From assembly GCA_023078555.1 (NCBI GenBank), contig CM041198.1, positions 8,355,836 through 8,419,835 on the forward strand: a DNA stretch of 64,000 nucleotides. Reading direction: 5' to 3'. The first letter of the stretch is position 1, and every line of letters begins with the position of its first letter. The DNA is from Ulva prolifera. Its lineage: Eukaryota; Chlorophyta; Ulvophyceae; Ulvales; Ulvaceae. Position numbers and translations under genes: made by a program. Shown here one piece after another: positions 10,072-22,487 of this stretch. The notes under the pieces are model-generated. The model saw nothing but the letters and a program-made list of their open reading frames with translations. It was not told the origin of the DNA and searched no databases.

Positions 10072-13000
10072 ATGTCTAATCTCAATGTCTCTAACGCCAA
10101 CTCTCCTTGCGAGAGGCACGACGCGGCTGACCAGCAGCCATTCGTCGACAGGGACGCTGACAAGCAGCTCCCTGACGGAGAACAGCCCGCGGGCATGTTA
10201 CTCCGTGGTGGACGAGTTGTCCGGCCACGTCCCTCTTCCCACAGTGGGCAGAGCAGCCAGCAGGTGCCTTTTGTCCTCTCATGTTGTTGACGATCACGGT
10301 CACACTGAGTCATTCATCACGCTCGAGACGTTGACCGAAGCGCTGCGTGCATCTCGGGGACGTAGCGAGCCTGATTTGACCAAAGGGAAATTGCCTGAAT
10401 GGAATTTTAAGACCGAAAGCTTCGTTGCGTACGAGCAGAAAGTGTTGTTGTGGTTAGGTCAATTCGAGTTAGACCATTTATTGCAGCACGCGCCGTCTGC
10501 GGACGAACAGCGTGTTCACGCTAGGGCAAGGACACAGGTCCTGATGTGTTTACCCGACGCGGATAGGACGACTATCTATCGCATGTCACACCTGTGTGAA
10601 GCATGGGCCTATTTGACTGCAAAGTATAGGCCTAGCACCGAAGCCGAAATCCACAGACTGTGGAGTCAGTTTAATTCTTTATCATAAAACAATAGAGATG
10701 TTGCGACATATTGTGGTGATGTGATGAGTGTATACACTCAACTGGAGGCACTAGGTCCCGATGTGGGCCAGCGATGGCTTCGTTTGAAACTGTTAGAAGT
10801 GGGGGAGGAGTTCAACGCTGTGCGCGGCGAAGTCCAACACTCCTCCCCTCACGTAATCATATCGCGTTTGACTCAGCATGCTGACCTGCTCAAATCTCAG
10901 CGACAGCTGCAGGCTAGGTCTGGGGCGCCCGCGGGCAAACCAGGCCATGGCTGGCGCAAGCAGCCCCGTGGTGATGGTCCTGTGGTCGCTGCTCTCGCGG
11001 CAGGCCAGGCTCCTCGCGAGGAGACCAGGACCTGTTTCTTCTGCAAGAAGAAGGGACATTTGCGTGCGAACTGCGCCCAACGCAAACAGGCTGCGGCCAA
11101 GGATGTTTGCACTATAGAGATGCCTGCAAAGTATCCGCAACCAGACGCATCTTTGCCTTGGAACATTATTGTTGATAGTGGGTCGGACATGCACATAGTG
11201 GGTATACGCGTTATAAAATCAAATATTTTAATCGTGAAATGTTCATTGAGTACGGTCCGTGTCAGAAAGTTGCCAATCTCGCGGGACCAGGCCAGCTTTC
11301 TATCATGGGCAAGGGAACCATTCAGGTGAACCTGGGTACTTATGTAGACAAACATGGGAATAAGCATTCATTGGATATGGAAATCCCTGGTGTTTACTAT
11401 GCGCCTGAATGTCCGTACAATCTGCTCAGCACAATGGGTCTTAGGCATGAACAAATGTTCTTGGATACGCGTAGAAACGTGCTGTATGTTCCTGGTTTGG
11501 GTGATATGGCTACCGACGTTGAAGATGATGTCAAATACTAGGAACTTGATGTGGATGGTCATCATGTTTTCGCGTTGAAAATGGCAGTAGACACAAAACC
11601 TATTCTTGTCGGTGCGCCTGTCAATAGGGGGGTAGTCTGGTCTAACCAGAGCAGTCCGACCTCAGTGATTGAGGATCAACAGCAGTGGCATCATGTGGCG
11701 GTTGCGGCCATTGACCTGCAGCGACCCAATGCTGGGGGAGCTGAGGTTCCACATGATGCATACCTGCTGGAACCTGCATTTCTTGCGCATTTGTCTTTTC
11801 ACCAGTCAACGTGGGTCCTGAAGCGTATGCAAGCGAACGCTGAGTTTTATGGTGATTTGCATATGAGAGTTGATTCCGAGCCAATGGGAAATCGTTGTCA
11901 TGGCTGCAGAATTGGCAAAGCGCCTGCGGGCAATTGCTGTGCCAACGATCGTGAGCTCATGGGCCAGGCCAAGTTTCCTGGCGAGCAACTGCATGCCGAC
12001 CTAGCTGGTCCTGTCTCTCTAGTAGGAATTGGTGGTGTGAAATATGTTTTGTTTGTGATGTGTGCCTTTACCCGGTATACTTTCGTGGTCGGTCTGCGCA
12101 AAAAGAGTGAGGCTGCGGCCATGATCTTTTATATTATTGAACGCATTCGGGTGAATGTGGTGAAGCCAGGTGAACCGCGTGTGCGCATCCTACACACCGA
12201 CAAAGGGGGCGAGTTCATGGTCGAGGCCTTAAAACTCTCCCTCCAGCGTCGTGGCATCACTCACCGCTTGACCCCCAAAGCCAAACATCGCTGCAATGGC
12301 ATGATTGAGCGGAGGATCGGAATTGCCTTTGAGTCACTCCGTGTTGTGCTGCTCGCGAGCGGCCTTCCTCTGATCCTGTGGATCGAATGCCTCGCCAGTG
12401 TGTCCATGGTCACAATCTCACGCCGTGCTCGGCGCTGCACCACGACAAACTGGCAAGCATCCTCAAGTCCCTGAAAGCTCAGCATGCTGTCAACGCGTCT
12501 GCGGATGTGGACGAAGCTGAGAGGAGCTTGGGGAAGGGCAAGCGCACGAAAAAGGCCGATCGCGATAAGTTGAGGGATGAGGAAAAACGCAAGTACAAGT
12601 TGCTTGCGTCGACATAGTTAGACGAGTTTTTGTTGCGGTCTTGTGACAGGGATATTATTCCCTATATGTCTTTTTTCCGAGACACCTCCGTTGAGGTGTT
12701 CCAAGATCTGCTGCGGCAGCAGCGTCCCTGGGGGGCCTTCGAGGGGGATAATGAGGGTGAGCGTGTGACTGTCAGCGATGTCCCTCCTTTCCTGACTGAT
12801 CACACGTATGACGGGGGAGTGTTGCGCCGTCTGCGTGACCAGCTTCACACCCCCCCTAGTCACGGTAGGGTGCCTGTCATGGACATGACTTTCAGGCAGG
12901 ACAACCCTGATCCTAATCCTAACGTGTATTCTCCACGGTTTGGAGATAGCTCCTCTGCGGAGATCATCCGGCGTGATCCTTCTCGGGCCACACCGAAGAT

Positions 13001-13169
13001 AGCCAGAGTCGCTTTGCATTGCACGTGCGCAACTTCCAGAGCCGCGGCTCACCCTGACATCCCTGTCCCCCCTCGTGTGCGTGGTCAAGTGCATCATCCT
13101 GAGGCTGTATCCTCACGTACGGCTCAGTACGTTGTCCCGCGTGACGCTGTGTTGCACGACCCTGTGTAG
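10072..13169 (+). pseudogene. copia element 2, gag-protease-integrase, degenerate and lacking reverse transcriptase
   Basis: Gag starts MSNLNVSNANS at 10072. One frameshift falls near 10270 and an in-frame TAA at 10685. A zinc knuckle CFFCKKKGHLRANC (about 11034) and a protease motif VDSGSD (about 11170) follow, then a roughly 26-base insertion that shifts frame. The GAG-pre-integrase region ends at an in-frame TAG near 11539. The integrase has the HH-CC finger (ending NRCHGC) and the D,D,E core as HADLAGP, HTDKGGEF and NGMIERR, then shifts frame near 12405. The remaining linker runs to 13169. There is no reverse transcriptase or RNase H: sequence passes directly into LTR 3 with no polypurine tract. 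This is a dead copy, internally deleted at its 3' side. Confidence 0.88.
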
Positions 13170-13240
13170 AAGCTGCGTTCCCTGTTCGTGTGCCAGTCAG
13201 CTCCGAGTCCGGCATGGATGAGGATGATGCTGGCAGTCCG

Positions 13241-13590
13241 TGTCACAATGCATGCGCCTGCGGGCAGCAGCGTGGTGACAGGTGCACCCATGCACGGGCG
13301 ATCCGCGGATCCAGTTTAGGGGTAAGCCGCCAGCCAGGATTGTCTCGTTGTAGTGAGGGAGATCCTGCGAGGGTTTCCTGGCGTAACCTTGAGTGTTCAG
13401 TGTGCATATAAGCATGTGCACACTGAGATCTGTAACCTTTATTCTTACTGTTTCACGGTACTACTTGTATCTTGTCTCCCCTCAGCATCTCTCTAGTTCT
13501 ACCTCTGTGCGCAGCAGGTATGAGATGCTGGCCTCCTGACTTGACTGTAAGACTGCGTGTCTGACCTTGCGAAGGATAGCCTTTCTGACA
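13241..13590 (+). repeat. copia LTR 3 (shared by elements 2 and 3)
   Basis: This 350-base LTR runs from TGTCACAATGC to CTTTCTGACA. It is followed by the same primer-site-like TGGTATCGGTGA as LTR 2, then by another gag. It therefore acts as the 3' LTR of the upstream internal region and the 5' LTR of the downstream one. The inverted repeat with the TATA-like box is at 13398-13425. Confidence 0.9.
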
Positions 13591-14585
13591 TGGTATCGGT
13601 GATAGTTTGCGCTATGTCTTTTATGGTCTTGTTCAGGAAGCCGGCGGCCAAAGTCTGTGCGCAGACACGGCGGGCATTCCACTGTTCTGCCGGCGCTCAG
13701 ACCGCGGTCATAAGCGCAGGCGTCATTAAGCGATCTCGTAGCATATTGTTATTAGATACAATTCGAGAAGCTTGTTTATAATGATCAGCGCTGGGAAAAG
13801 CGAATGCGTTCGCTCTTTTTCTCAACCTGTCGGCTTGCGAGCCATCCCATCGGTTAGTCGTTGCGCGCTGCAAACTACCGTCCGTCCTACTGCAGGATGT
13901 CTAACTCCGATCGCTCCAACGCCAACTCTCCTCGCGAGGAGAGGCAGGACGAGGCTGATCAGCAGCCATTCGTCAACAGGGACGCTGACCAGCAGCTCCC
14001 TGAAGAAGAACAGCCCGCGGGCATGTTACTTCGTGGCGGACGAGTCATCCGACCACGTCCCTCTTCCCAGACTGGGCAGAGCAGCCAGCAGGTGCCCTTT
14101 TCCTCTCATGTCGTGAACGATCATGGTCACACTGAGTCATTCATTACACTCGAGACGTTGACCGAAGCGCTGCGTGCATCTCGGGGACGTAACGAGCCTG
14201 ATTTGTCTAAAGGAAAATTGCCTGAATGGAATTTTAAGACCGAAAGCTTCGTTGCGTACGAGCAGAAAGTCTTTTTGTGGTTAGGACAGTTTGAGTTAGA
14301 TCATCTGTTGCAGCACGCACCGTCCGCGGACGAACAGCGTGTCCACGCTAGAGCAAGGACTCAAGTCCTTATGTCTTTGCCTGACGCGGATAGGACCACT
14401 GTCTATCGCATGTCACATCTGTGTTCGAATGCAAGCGCGAGTGGAAGCGTCATACCGTAAGTTAAGTTGGGCGAAATGTTAAGTATGTGTGCGGAGTACT
14501 TAGCACATGACGCCTGAGATCTGGGATCACACCTGCATGGTCAGTATCTGAGTCAGATACTTAAACCATGACCTTGTTCGACCTA

Positions 14586-16238
14586 CCGTATCACCGCTAA
14601 TTATTGAGACCACGTGCAAAATTTTCGGTGGTCCAAATTTGGCCCCGCTAATTCTACGCGGCTGGTCCAAAAAGTTCAAATCCTTGATACATGCTGGTCC
14701 AATCCATTCGCGGAGTGCACTTTCAGCGGCTTTATGCCGCCGTCCCAATCGAATCGTTTGGACTGCGTGTACCTACCGCTCTGCTCGTACATGCCTCGTG
14801 AAAGCGCCTCGGTATTGCTTTCTCATTGCAGGCCGCTTGTCCAGATCCGGGCAGGCACACGCACAAACGCTGCTTGTATGATCAAACTCAATTAGAGCAA
14901 CTTTATAATGCGACTATTAGTATGACTGTGTCGAAGGCAGTTCCTGTCGTACGAAGTTCCGGCCGTTTTGTGACAGAACTGCGGCAATAGCTCAGCCACA
15001 GCAGCAGGCTCGCTGCAATGCTGATTGACGAAGGAAGTATGGAAAGTGAAGAATGTGTCGCTGCCCTTAGCACTTCTTGATGCGGAGGCAGTGGAGCGGC
15101 CGCAACAGTACATGAAGCTAACAAGCCATGAGGCAGAAGTCGCGGCCCACCTAGCGAACTCAAGGGAAACGAACGCATCGCTAAATTTTAATTGACTGTC
15201 CAATCATGCGCATAAATGCTAGGATCTGCAACGTCGACACGAATCTGCAGCGTTATCGAGCAGCGCTCGCGGACAAGCCTGAGCCATCGAAGTCACCAGC
15301 GAAGCCATTTGGGAACGTCCAAATTTTTTCTGAGTGATGAGTTCCGGCGCTGTAAGCGAAGCTGAGGTGTGTCGCGGCCTGCCTTATCAATGTTGATCGC
15401 AACAGTTGTGCAGCGCTGTAAATAGTCACTTTGACGCCACATGCGATCACCAGCTAGCCCAGTCATGTTATCCTGCTGTACTTACATGTCATGACACCAT
15501 GACATGCAGATCTCGAAAACCTCGTACATTGGTCGAAAAACTCAGCCTCAGCGAGAAACTGATAGCATTCTACAATGTAGAGTCTACATCATGGACAGCT
15601 AGCCCGTGCAAATCAGAAAAAACTCAGATGGAGCTGCATCCTCTGGCAAGACAGGCAGGTGTGCTAATCTGCGGCTAGCTGCCATGTGTGTATGTGTGTG
15701 TGTGTGTGTGCCACTGTCTGTCTGTGTGTCGACCATTCTTTTTTATGCTGATGTGCTTCAGAGCTGCTGAGAATTTTAACATACTGAAAGAATACAAGAT
15801 AGCTTTGCTGCAGGCTTTGGTGCCAGGATCCCAGCACATGATGCAGACCCGGGCATCGTGATGGCACGCTTGGCTCCAGCTGCTCCACTGCCCATGTGGG
15901 CGGGCAGAGGCTGTGCGAATGATTAGTGCTGGCATCGTTGGGAATGGCAAAAATACTTAGTCCAGCGAGATGAGTGCTGGCATCGCTGGGAATGGCAAAA
16001 CTACTGAGGCTTATACCTCACTGCTGATAGGGTACATGCCAGATGCACATTTTCTGGTTGTAGTGCCCTGTTAAAGCATCCTAATTAATTTGACCTTTTG
16101 GACTGGTCCAATAATTAGAGTGCCCGTGGACAGCTGGTCCAATATTTAGCGGTGACCGGCCGCAGTGGTCCAATTACTTAGCGGTGACCGACAAGACGGT
16201 CCAATAATTCGAGGTCTCAATAATTAGCGGTGATACGG
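14586..16238. mobile_element. 1.65-kb TIR DNA transposon, non-autonomous, inside the miniature LTR element
   Basis: Perfect 26-base terminal inverted repeats (14586-14611 and 16213-16238) begin CCGTATCACCGCTAATTATT. The flank is a TA duplication: 14584-14585 and 16239-16240, against a single TA at the same place in the uninterrupted repeat near 16710. Near the right end the motif GGTCCAAT followed by ATTAGCGGTGACCG-like sequence recurs several times, and related GGTCCAAA words lie near the left end. These look like subterminal transposase sites. Internal ORFs under about 105 residues resemble no transposase. A TA target fits Tc1/mariner-like elements, but the family is unproven. Confidence 0.82.
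15684..15712. repeat. Short TG-rich microsatellite
   Basis: A run of TGTG with one TATG interruption lies inside the TIR transposon. It has no further features. Confidence 0.7.
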
Positions 16239-16546
16239 TATACAGAGAGCTGGAATGTGTCTTCTCATTCGCGGGCTGGTGACTGCCACGTGTCACCCCG
16301 TGCGTGCATTCGCATGTGCACCTGCCTTGTGCGCTACGAGGCACTTTCACAACACCTCCCCCCTTCACGGGAGCGAGCGTGTGCGAGCTCATGAGGCACA
16401 TGTGGAAGTTCTCTCGGAGCGCGTCGAGTGTTTGGAATGTCCTGTGGGAAGTTGTGCACACGAGAGGTCATGTTAGAGCGATCACAGGCGTCATGTGGTG
16501 CTTACGTTATGATGGGCCCATGTGATCGTGGTTACTCATCGATACC

Positions 16547-16824
16547 TGTTCGAATGCAAGCGCGAGTGGAAGCGTCATACCGTAAGTTAAGTTGGGCGAA
16601 ATGTTAAGTATGTGTGCGGAGTACTTAGCACATGACGCCTGAGATCTGGGATCACACCTGCATGGTCAGTATCTGAGTCAGATACTTAAACCATGACCTT
16701 GTTCGACCTATACAGAGAGCTGGAATGTGTCTTCTCATTCGCGGGCTGGTGACTGCCACGTGTCACCCCGTGCGTGCATTCGCATGTGCACCTGCCTTGT
16801 GCGCTACGAGGCACTTTCACAACA
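16547..16824 (+). repeat. Right terminal repeat of the miniature LTR element
   Basis: This is the uninterrupted 278-base repeat, TGTTCGAATG to TTTCACAACA. It shows the empty site for the TIR transposon: the left copy is split exactly where this copy reads GACCTATACAG. It is followed by the ATCTG target duplication and the resumed copia gag. Confidence 0.85.
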
Positions 16825-19800
16825 ATCTGTGTGAAGCATGGGCCTATCTCACTGCAAAGTATAGGCCTAGCACTGAAGCCGAAATCCACAGACTGTGGAG
16901 TCGCTTCAACTCTTTGTCACAGCGAAATAGAGACGTTGGGTCTTACTGTGGTGAAGTGATGAGTGTGTACACTCAATTGGAGGCACTAGGTGCCGATGTG
17001 GGCCAGCGATGGCTCCGATTAAAACTTTTAGAAGTGGGGGAGGAGTTCAATGCCGTGCGCGGCGAAGTCCAACACTCCTCCCCCCATGTCATCATTGCAC
17101 GTTTGACTGAGCATGCTGATTTGCTCAAGCAGCAGCGGCTGCAGGCTAGGTCTGGTCCGCCCGCGGGCAAACCAGGCTGAAGGCTGGCGCAATCAGCAGC
17201 GAGGCGACGGTCCTGCAGTTGCCGCGCTCGACGCTGACAAGGCTCCTCGCGAGGAGACCAGGACCTGCTTCTTCTGCAAGAAGAAGGGACACTTGCGTGC
17301 GAACTGCCCCCAGCGCAAACAGGCCGCGGCCAAAGATGTTTTTGCTGTAGAACTGCCTGAAGAGTTCCCGGATCATGATGCATTGGCGCTGTGGAATTTT
17401 ATCATTGATAGCGGTTCTGACATTCACATTGTGGGAAATCGCGACATGTTCACTGAGTATGGTCCGTGTCAGAGGACTGCCAATCCCGCGGGACCAGGCA
17501 AGATCCCCATTATGGGCAGGGGAACCATTCAGGTGAACCTGGGCACTTATGTGGATGAGCATGGGAATAAGCATCCTCTGGATGTGGAAATCCCGGGTGT
17601 GTACTATGCTCCTGAGTGTCCATACAACATACTGAGTACTATGGGTCTTCGTCATGATCTACTTAGACACGCGTAGGAGTGTGTTGTATGTCCCCGGTCT
17701 CGGAGATATGGCGACTGGTATTGAGGATGCGTCCAAATACCAGGAGCTGGACGAGAATAAGTGTCGTGTCTTTGCTTTCAAAATGTGTTCCATCAAGAAA
17801 CCTGTTCTTCAGGGTCATCCTGTCAATAGGGGAGTGGTCTGGTCTGACCAGAGCAGTCCAACCTCTGTTGTGGAGGATCAACAGCAGTGGTGTCATGTGG
17901 CTGCTGCGGCAATCGACCTGCAGCGCCCCAATGCTGGGGGAGCTGAGGTCCCACATGATGCTTACCTGCTGGAACCTGCATTTCTCGCTCATTTGTCCTT
18001 TCACCAGTCAAATTGGGTCTAGCGTATGCAATCAAATGGTGAATTTTATGGTGATTTGAATTTAAAAGTTGACCCCGAGCCAATGGGGAATCGTTGTCAC
18101 GGCTGCAGAATTGGCAAAGTGCCCGCGGGCAAAATCTCAGCCAATAATCGTGAGCTCTTAGGCCAGGCGAAATACCCTGGCGAGCAATTGCATGCTGATT
18201 TGGCTGGTCCCATCACTCCAGTTGGGATCAGCGGTGTGAAATATGTTCTGTTTGTGATGTGCGCCTTCACGCGTTATACTTTCATTGTCGGTTTGCGTAA
18301 GAAGAGTGAGGCTGCGGCCATGATCTCTTACATCATTGAGCGCGTTCGGGTGAATGTGGTGAAGCCAGGTGAACCGGGTGTGCGCATCCTTCACACCGAC
18401 AAAGGGGGGGAGTTCATGGTTGAGGCCTTAAAGATCTACCTCCAGCGTCGTGGCATCACACACCGCACCACCCCCACAGCTGATCATCGCTGTAATGGCA
18501 TGATCGAGCGGAGGATCGGTATTGCCTTCGAGGCAGTCCGAGCTGCACTGCTTGCGAGCGGTCTTCCTCTGCTCCTGTGGATTGAATGCCTTGCCAGTGT
18601 CATCCATGGTCACAATCTCACGCCGTGCTCGGCGCTGTACCATGACAAACTGGCAATAATGATGAAAGCCCAGAAAGCTGCCAATGCTGATAATACAGCT
18701 GCGGATGTGCAGCAGGCTGAGCGGGCTAATAAGCGCATGAAAATGGCCGAACGTGATAAGTTGCGTGAGGAGGAGAAGCGCAAGTGGGAGTTGCTCACTA
18801 TGACAGAACTGGACGAGTTTTTGACCAGGTCTTGTGACAGGGATATTATTCCCTATATGGCTTTTTTCAGAGACACCTCCGTTGAGGTGTTCCATGATTT
18901 GGTGAAGCAGCAGCGTCCATGGGGGGTTGAGGTGTATGCGTATCCTAGGGATGATCACTTGCGGAAGTTGTCCGCACGGGGTATGGTCGCATACTGGGTT
19001 GGTGCTGGGCTGGGGCCCAGCATGCAGCGTGTGTACGCCCAGGATGTTCCTGGGGGTAGGGTTGTGGTGGTGCGGCAGATCATGTGCACCACGGATCAGA
19101 TGATCCGGCACGTACGTAAGTACGATGCGTCCGCTGTTGTGGACAAGAGAGAACCGGCAGAGTTTGCGAACTCCCTACAGGTTGTCTTTGAGGGTGATAA
19201 CGAGGGTGTCCGCGTGACTGACAGTGATGTCCCCTCGTTTGTGACAGACTCCACGCATGATGGGGGAGTGCTGAGACGTCTGCGTGAATTCTCGCACGCC
19301 CCCCCAGGTCATGGTAGGGTCCCCGCCATGGACATGACGGTCAGGCAGGATGCACTGCCTGATGAGGCGGTGTACTCTCCGCGTTTCGGCGCAGGCTCCT
19401 CTGCTGAGGTGCTCCGGCGTGACCCTGCGCGGGACACACCGGAGGTGGCCAGGCACGCCATGCATCGCACGCGTGCGGTTGCTCGTGCAGCTGCCCACCC
19501 TGACGTTGACGTCCCCCCTCGGGTCCCAGGCCAGGCGCGCCTATCTGGGGCCCCTCCATCACGCACTGTCGAGTATGTGGTGACTCGCAATGCTCAGCTC
19601 CATGACCCTGGCATCGAAGCTGCATTCGTCCTGCCCATGTCTCCGCCGTCAGCAGATGATCCGATGGATGATGATGATGATGATGACGGCCCTGGCATCT
19701 ACAGTGAGGACGATGCAGATGAGATGGAGGAGTACACCATCAGCGATGATGAACGGGCTGCGGCTCATCAGAATCGCGAGGCTCAGCGGGTCCGATCTGG

Positions 19801-20589
19801 GAGTAATTCGGCTGCGGCCTCAGCATCTGGCGCGGGAGCAGTAGCTAAGCCCCTGCGAGGGGCTGAGGGGCTGAGACCTTCCTGGGAGGATGAGCCAGAT
19901 GAAATTGAGATGGAGTCCGGATCCGAATTAGGGGGAGAGATCCAGGCTGCCCCCTTTGCCGCTGTCGGGGTTGATTTGCCTGATGAGGTAAGAGCCATTC
20001 CAGCTGCTCTTCCCCGCATTAAAATCAATCCTCTTGTACGTAGACGCCTTGTTCCTTTGGCTGTGGATGTCGCTGCTGTGCATGAGCCCGCGGGCTCTGA
20101 TCTTGCTAGTAGTGAAACAGTAGTAGCTGACATCAAGTCTCCAGGCTGCAATCAGGACACATCAGCCGCGGCTGACTGTGGAGTGTCCGGTGCAGGCCTG
20201 AAGCATCAGCATGGGGAGTCTGGTGAGCAGCAGAGTGCTCAGCGTCGTGGGTCGCGCAGAGCAGCTGCCGCCAGGAAGCAGAAGCCTTCCGACCCTGATC
20301 TGCCTTCTATGAAGGAAGGACTCGCGGGTCCAGACAGGGATGCTTGGCTGCGTGCCATGCAGGAGGAGGTGGAAGCACTGGGTGAGCACGGGACATTTAG
20401 TTTGTGCTATCTACCTGCGGGTAAGAAAGCTATCTCGGGCAAGTGGGTGTTCAAGATCAAGCGCGGACCCGCTGGAGAGATTCAGCGTTACAAGGCACGT
20501 TATGTAGCTCGTGGTTTTTCTCAGGTAGAAGGGATAGATTTCTTCGAGACTTGGTCCCCTGTCGGTAGTTACGCGACACTTCGTGTGTT

Positions 20590-22487
20590 GCTGCAACATT
20601 TTGTCTACACATTTGTTGAAGAATGTCGGCATCACCTTGCAAACGCGTGTGGCGACAGAAGGAGGTGATCTTGTTTTTGTACCTGGGTTTTCTGACCAGG
20701 CCATGGGCCACACGGAGGGTCGGATTACTCAATCGCATGACCACCAGAATCGGCTAGTGTTTGTTGTGACTACGGATGTGGGAAAGCCAGTCCTATGGGG
20801 CTCGCGAGTTAGTAATCCCGCTGTTTGGTCTGCTGCCAATTCGGTTGCGAAACTAGAGGATGACGAGGTCTCGTACAGTCGTGTAGCTGCTTTAGTTGGG
20901 TCTCCAAATGTGCCTGGACAAGAAAAATTGAACACTACATTCTTGTCTCATGTTAGTTTCCTCACAGGAGCCACAAACCTGCGTCTGATGGCTAAGGCCA
21001 AGATGTACCAGGGCTTGCGTATTGATCCAGCAAAAGTGAGCGCTGAGATAGACAAATGCCACGGCTGTATGATTGCTAGAAATTGTACCGGGTCTAGTAG
21101 CCAGCACGGCGAGACAGTCACGCACTCTTGTGCGACGTATCCGGGGGCGTGCTTGCATGCGGATGTTCTAGGTCCCATTACTCCTATGGGAGTTGGGAAA
21201 GCATAGTATGCGCTGATTGTAGTTGATGAATTTTCCCGTTTTAGATTCACTATCCCTATGGATGCAAAGTCCACAGTCCCTGAATTGCTAGTAGAGATCA
21301 TAGAACACTGCAATTCTACAGTTGTTCCTGGGCAAGTTGTCATCAAGAAAGGCCAGCCGCCTGTTCCACGACGTGTTAGATTCCTGCGTGGTGACCGCGG
21401 CGGAGAATTTCTGGGCCATGTCTTCCAGGCCTATCTTCGTGACAAGCACATTGTTTGGGAAGACTGTGCACCAGGCAATCATCAGGGCAATGGCATAGCT
21501 GAGCGTGAATGTGGTGCCACTTTTGATAGACTGAGAGCGCTCATGTGTCCAACCAACATAACACGCCGTGCATGGCCTGAGGGGATGTTGTGTGGGACCG
21601 CTGCAGCGAATCTGGTTCCTAGTTCCGCTGTCATGAACCGCCTGCAGAAAGAACATCTTGCGGACAAGCTTGAGCGCCTTTTGGCCAATTTAGGTAGATA
21701 TAGGAATGCGACGGGTAGGGACATCAATACAGTGCAGTCTGGGGGGGTCCATAAGACCACTGCCGACATTTCGGCTGTCGAACCTAGCAAAGAAACTATA
21801 GAACGAGTTAAGCAACAGATAGATCAAGCAAAAGAAAACGAAATGCTGCGGAAAGAGTGGATAGACAATGATCTTGCAGATGTCATCCCGTATATGTTGT
21901 TCTACAAAGAGACATATGACTCTGAGCGTGTCAAGCTCATGATTGTGCAGATGCTCCCATGGGGGCTGCCGGTGTACGTCTACCTTGATTCTGATAAGTT
22001 GCGTAGGTTAGACCCCAGGGGTAAACTTGTACTGTGGATGGGGCCAGGGCAAGGGCCCCACATGAATAGAGTCTTCCAGCGTTGCCCCGGGGGTGGCAGA
22101 GTGCCGGAGGTGCGGCAAATGGCATACAGTGCTGCCATGTTGCGTGATCACTTGCGTACGCTAGATACTGTGACGCGGGGAAATGTGCCTCTGGTGCCTA
22201 TGGGCCCGGAAGAGGAGCTGACGTTTGGTCCCGATCTGGATAAGTGTGTGATGTCTGGTGCCCCTCCGTTTCCCGATCTGGATTTGATTGAGTCCCGCAA
22301 AGAGCACATGCGCGTGCATGGCGCTGCTACTTTTGATTTCGATGGGTTCGCCATAGGTAGACAACTTGGTGAATTACATGACAGTGATTTTATCCAGCTG
22401 GCGCCCGCGCAGCATATGGAGGACACGCCAGAGCTGCGTGACTTGCGTGAGGAATTGCAAGTATGTCGTAGCATCGCGCCCAGAGTC
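20590..22487 (+). pseudogene. Second copia lineage: GAG-pre-integrase and integrase fragment
   Basis: From about 20590 a new frame reads CNILSTHLLKNVGITLQ, the region just before integrase in copia polyproteins. It continues through LVFVPGF and TTFLSHVSF to the zinc finger end KCHGCMIAR. The integrase core follows as HADVLGPITP, RGDRGGEFLG and GNGIAERECG, then a long linker region (RRLDPRGKLVLWMGPG). One in-frame TAG at 21204-21206 interrupts an otherwise open frame. The protein is clearly related to, but diverged from, the element 2/3 lineage. It has no reverse transcriptase and ends directly at LTR 4. It is likely a recombinant between two copia families. Confidence 0.85.

Larger units (their letters stand above)
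14422..16824 (+). mobile_element. Miniature LTR (TRIM-like) element inserted in gag
   Basis: Two direct repeats of 278 bases (14422-14585 plus 16241-16354, and 16547-16824) appear identical by eye. They begin TGTTCGAATG and end TTTCACAACA. The pair is flanked by a perfect 5-base duplication ATCTG (14417-14421 and 16825-16829). The unique centre, 16355-16546, is only 192 bases with no ORF. TG...CA ends, a 5-base duplication and a tiny interior are the features of terminal-repeat retrotransposons in miniature. A normal tRNA primer site and polypurine tract are not evident. Identical repeats suggest a recent insertion. Confidence 0.82.
13897..20600 (+). pseudogene. copia element 3, gag to start of reverse transcriptase, interrupted
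   Basis: Gag starts MSNSDRSNANSPREE at 13897 and is cut at 14421 by a nested element, resuming at 16825 with CEAWAYLTAKYRPS. A frameshift near 17170 separates gag from the zinc knuckle CFFCKKKGHLRANC and the protease IDSGSDIHIV. Another shift near 17650 is followed by an in-frame TAG at 18020. From 18026 an 880-residue frame holds the integrase core (HADLAGP, HTDKGGEF, NGMIERR). After it comes a linker with an acidic run DDDDDDD near 19670, then the first part of RVT_2 (AISGKWVFKIKR, KARYVARGFSQVEGI, ETWSPVGSYATL). At about 20590 it switches to a different copia lineage in another frame. The element is dead but less decayed than element 2. Confidence 0.9.

Noticed and set aside
14892-15203. 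103-codon minus frame inside the TIR transposon
   Set aside because: No transposase motif is present, and the length is expected by chance.
14586-16238. Helitron interpretation of the nested element
   Set aside because: It has perfect terminal inverted repeats and a TA duplication, which Helitrons lack.
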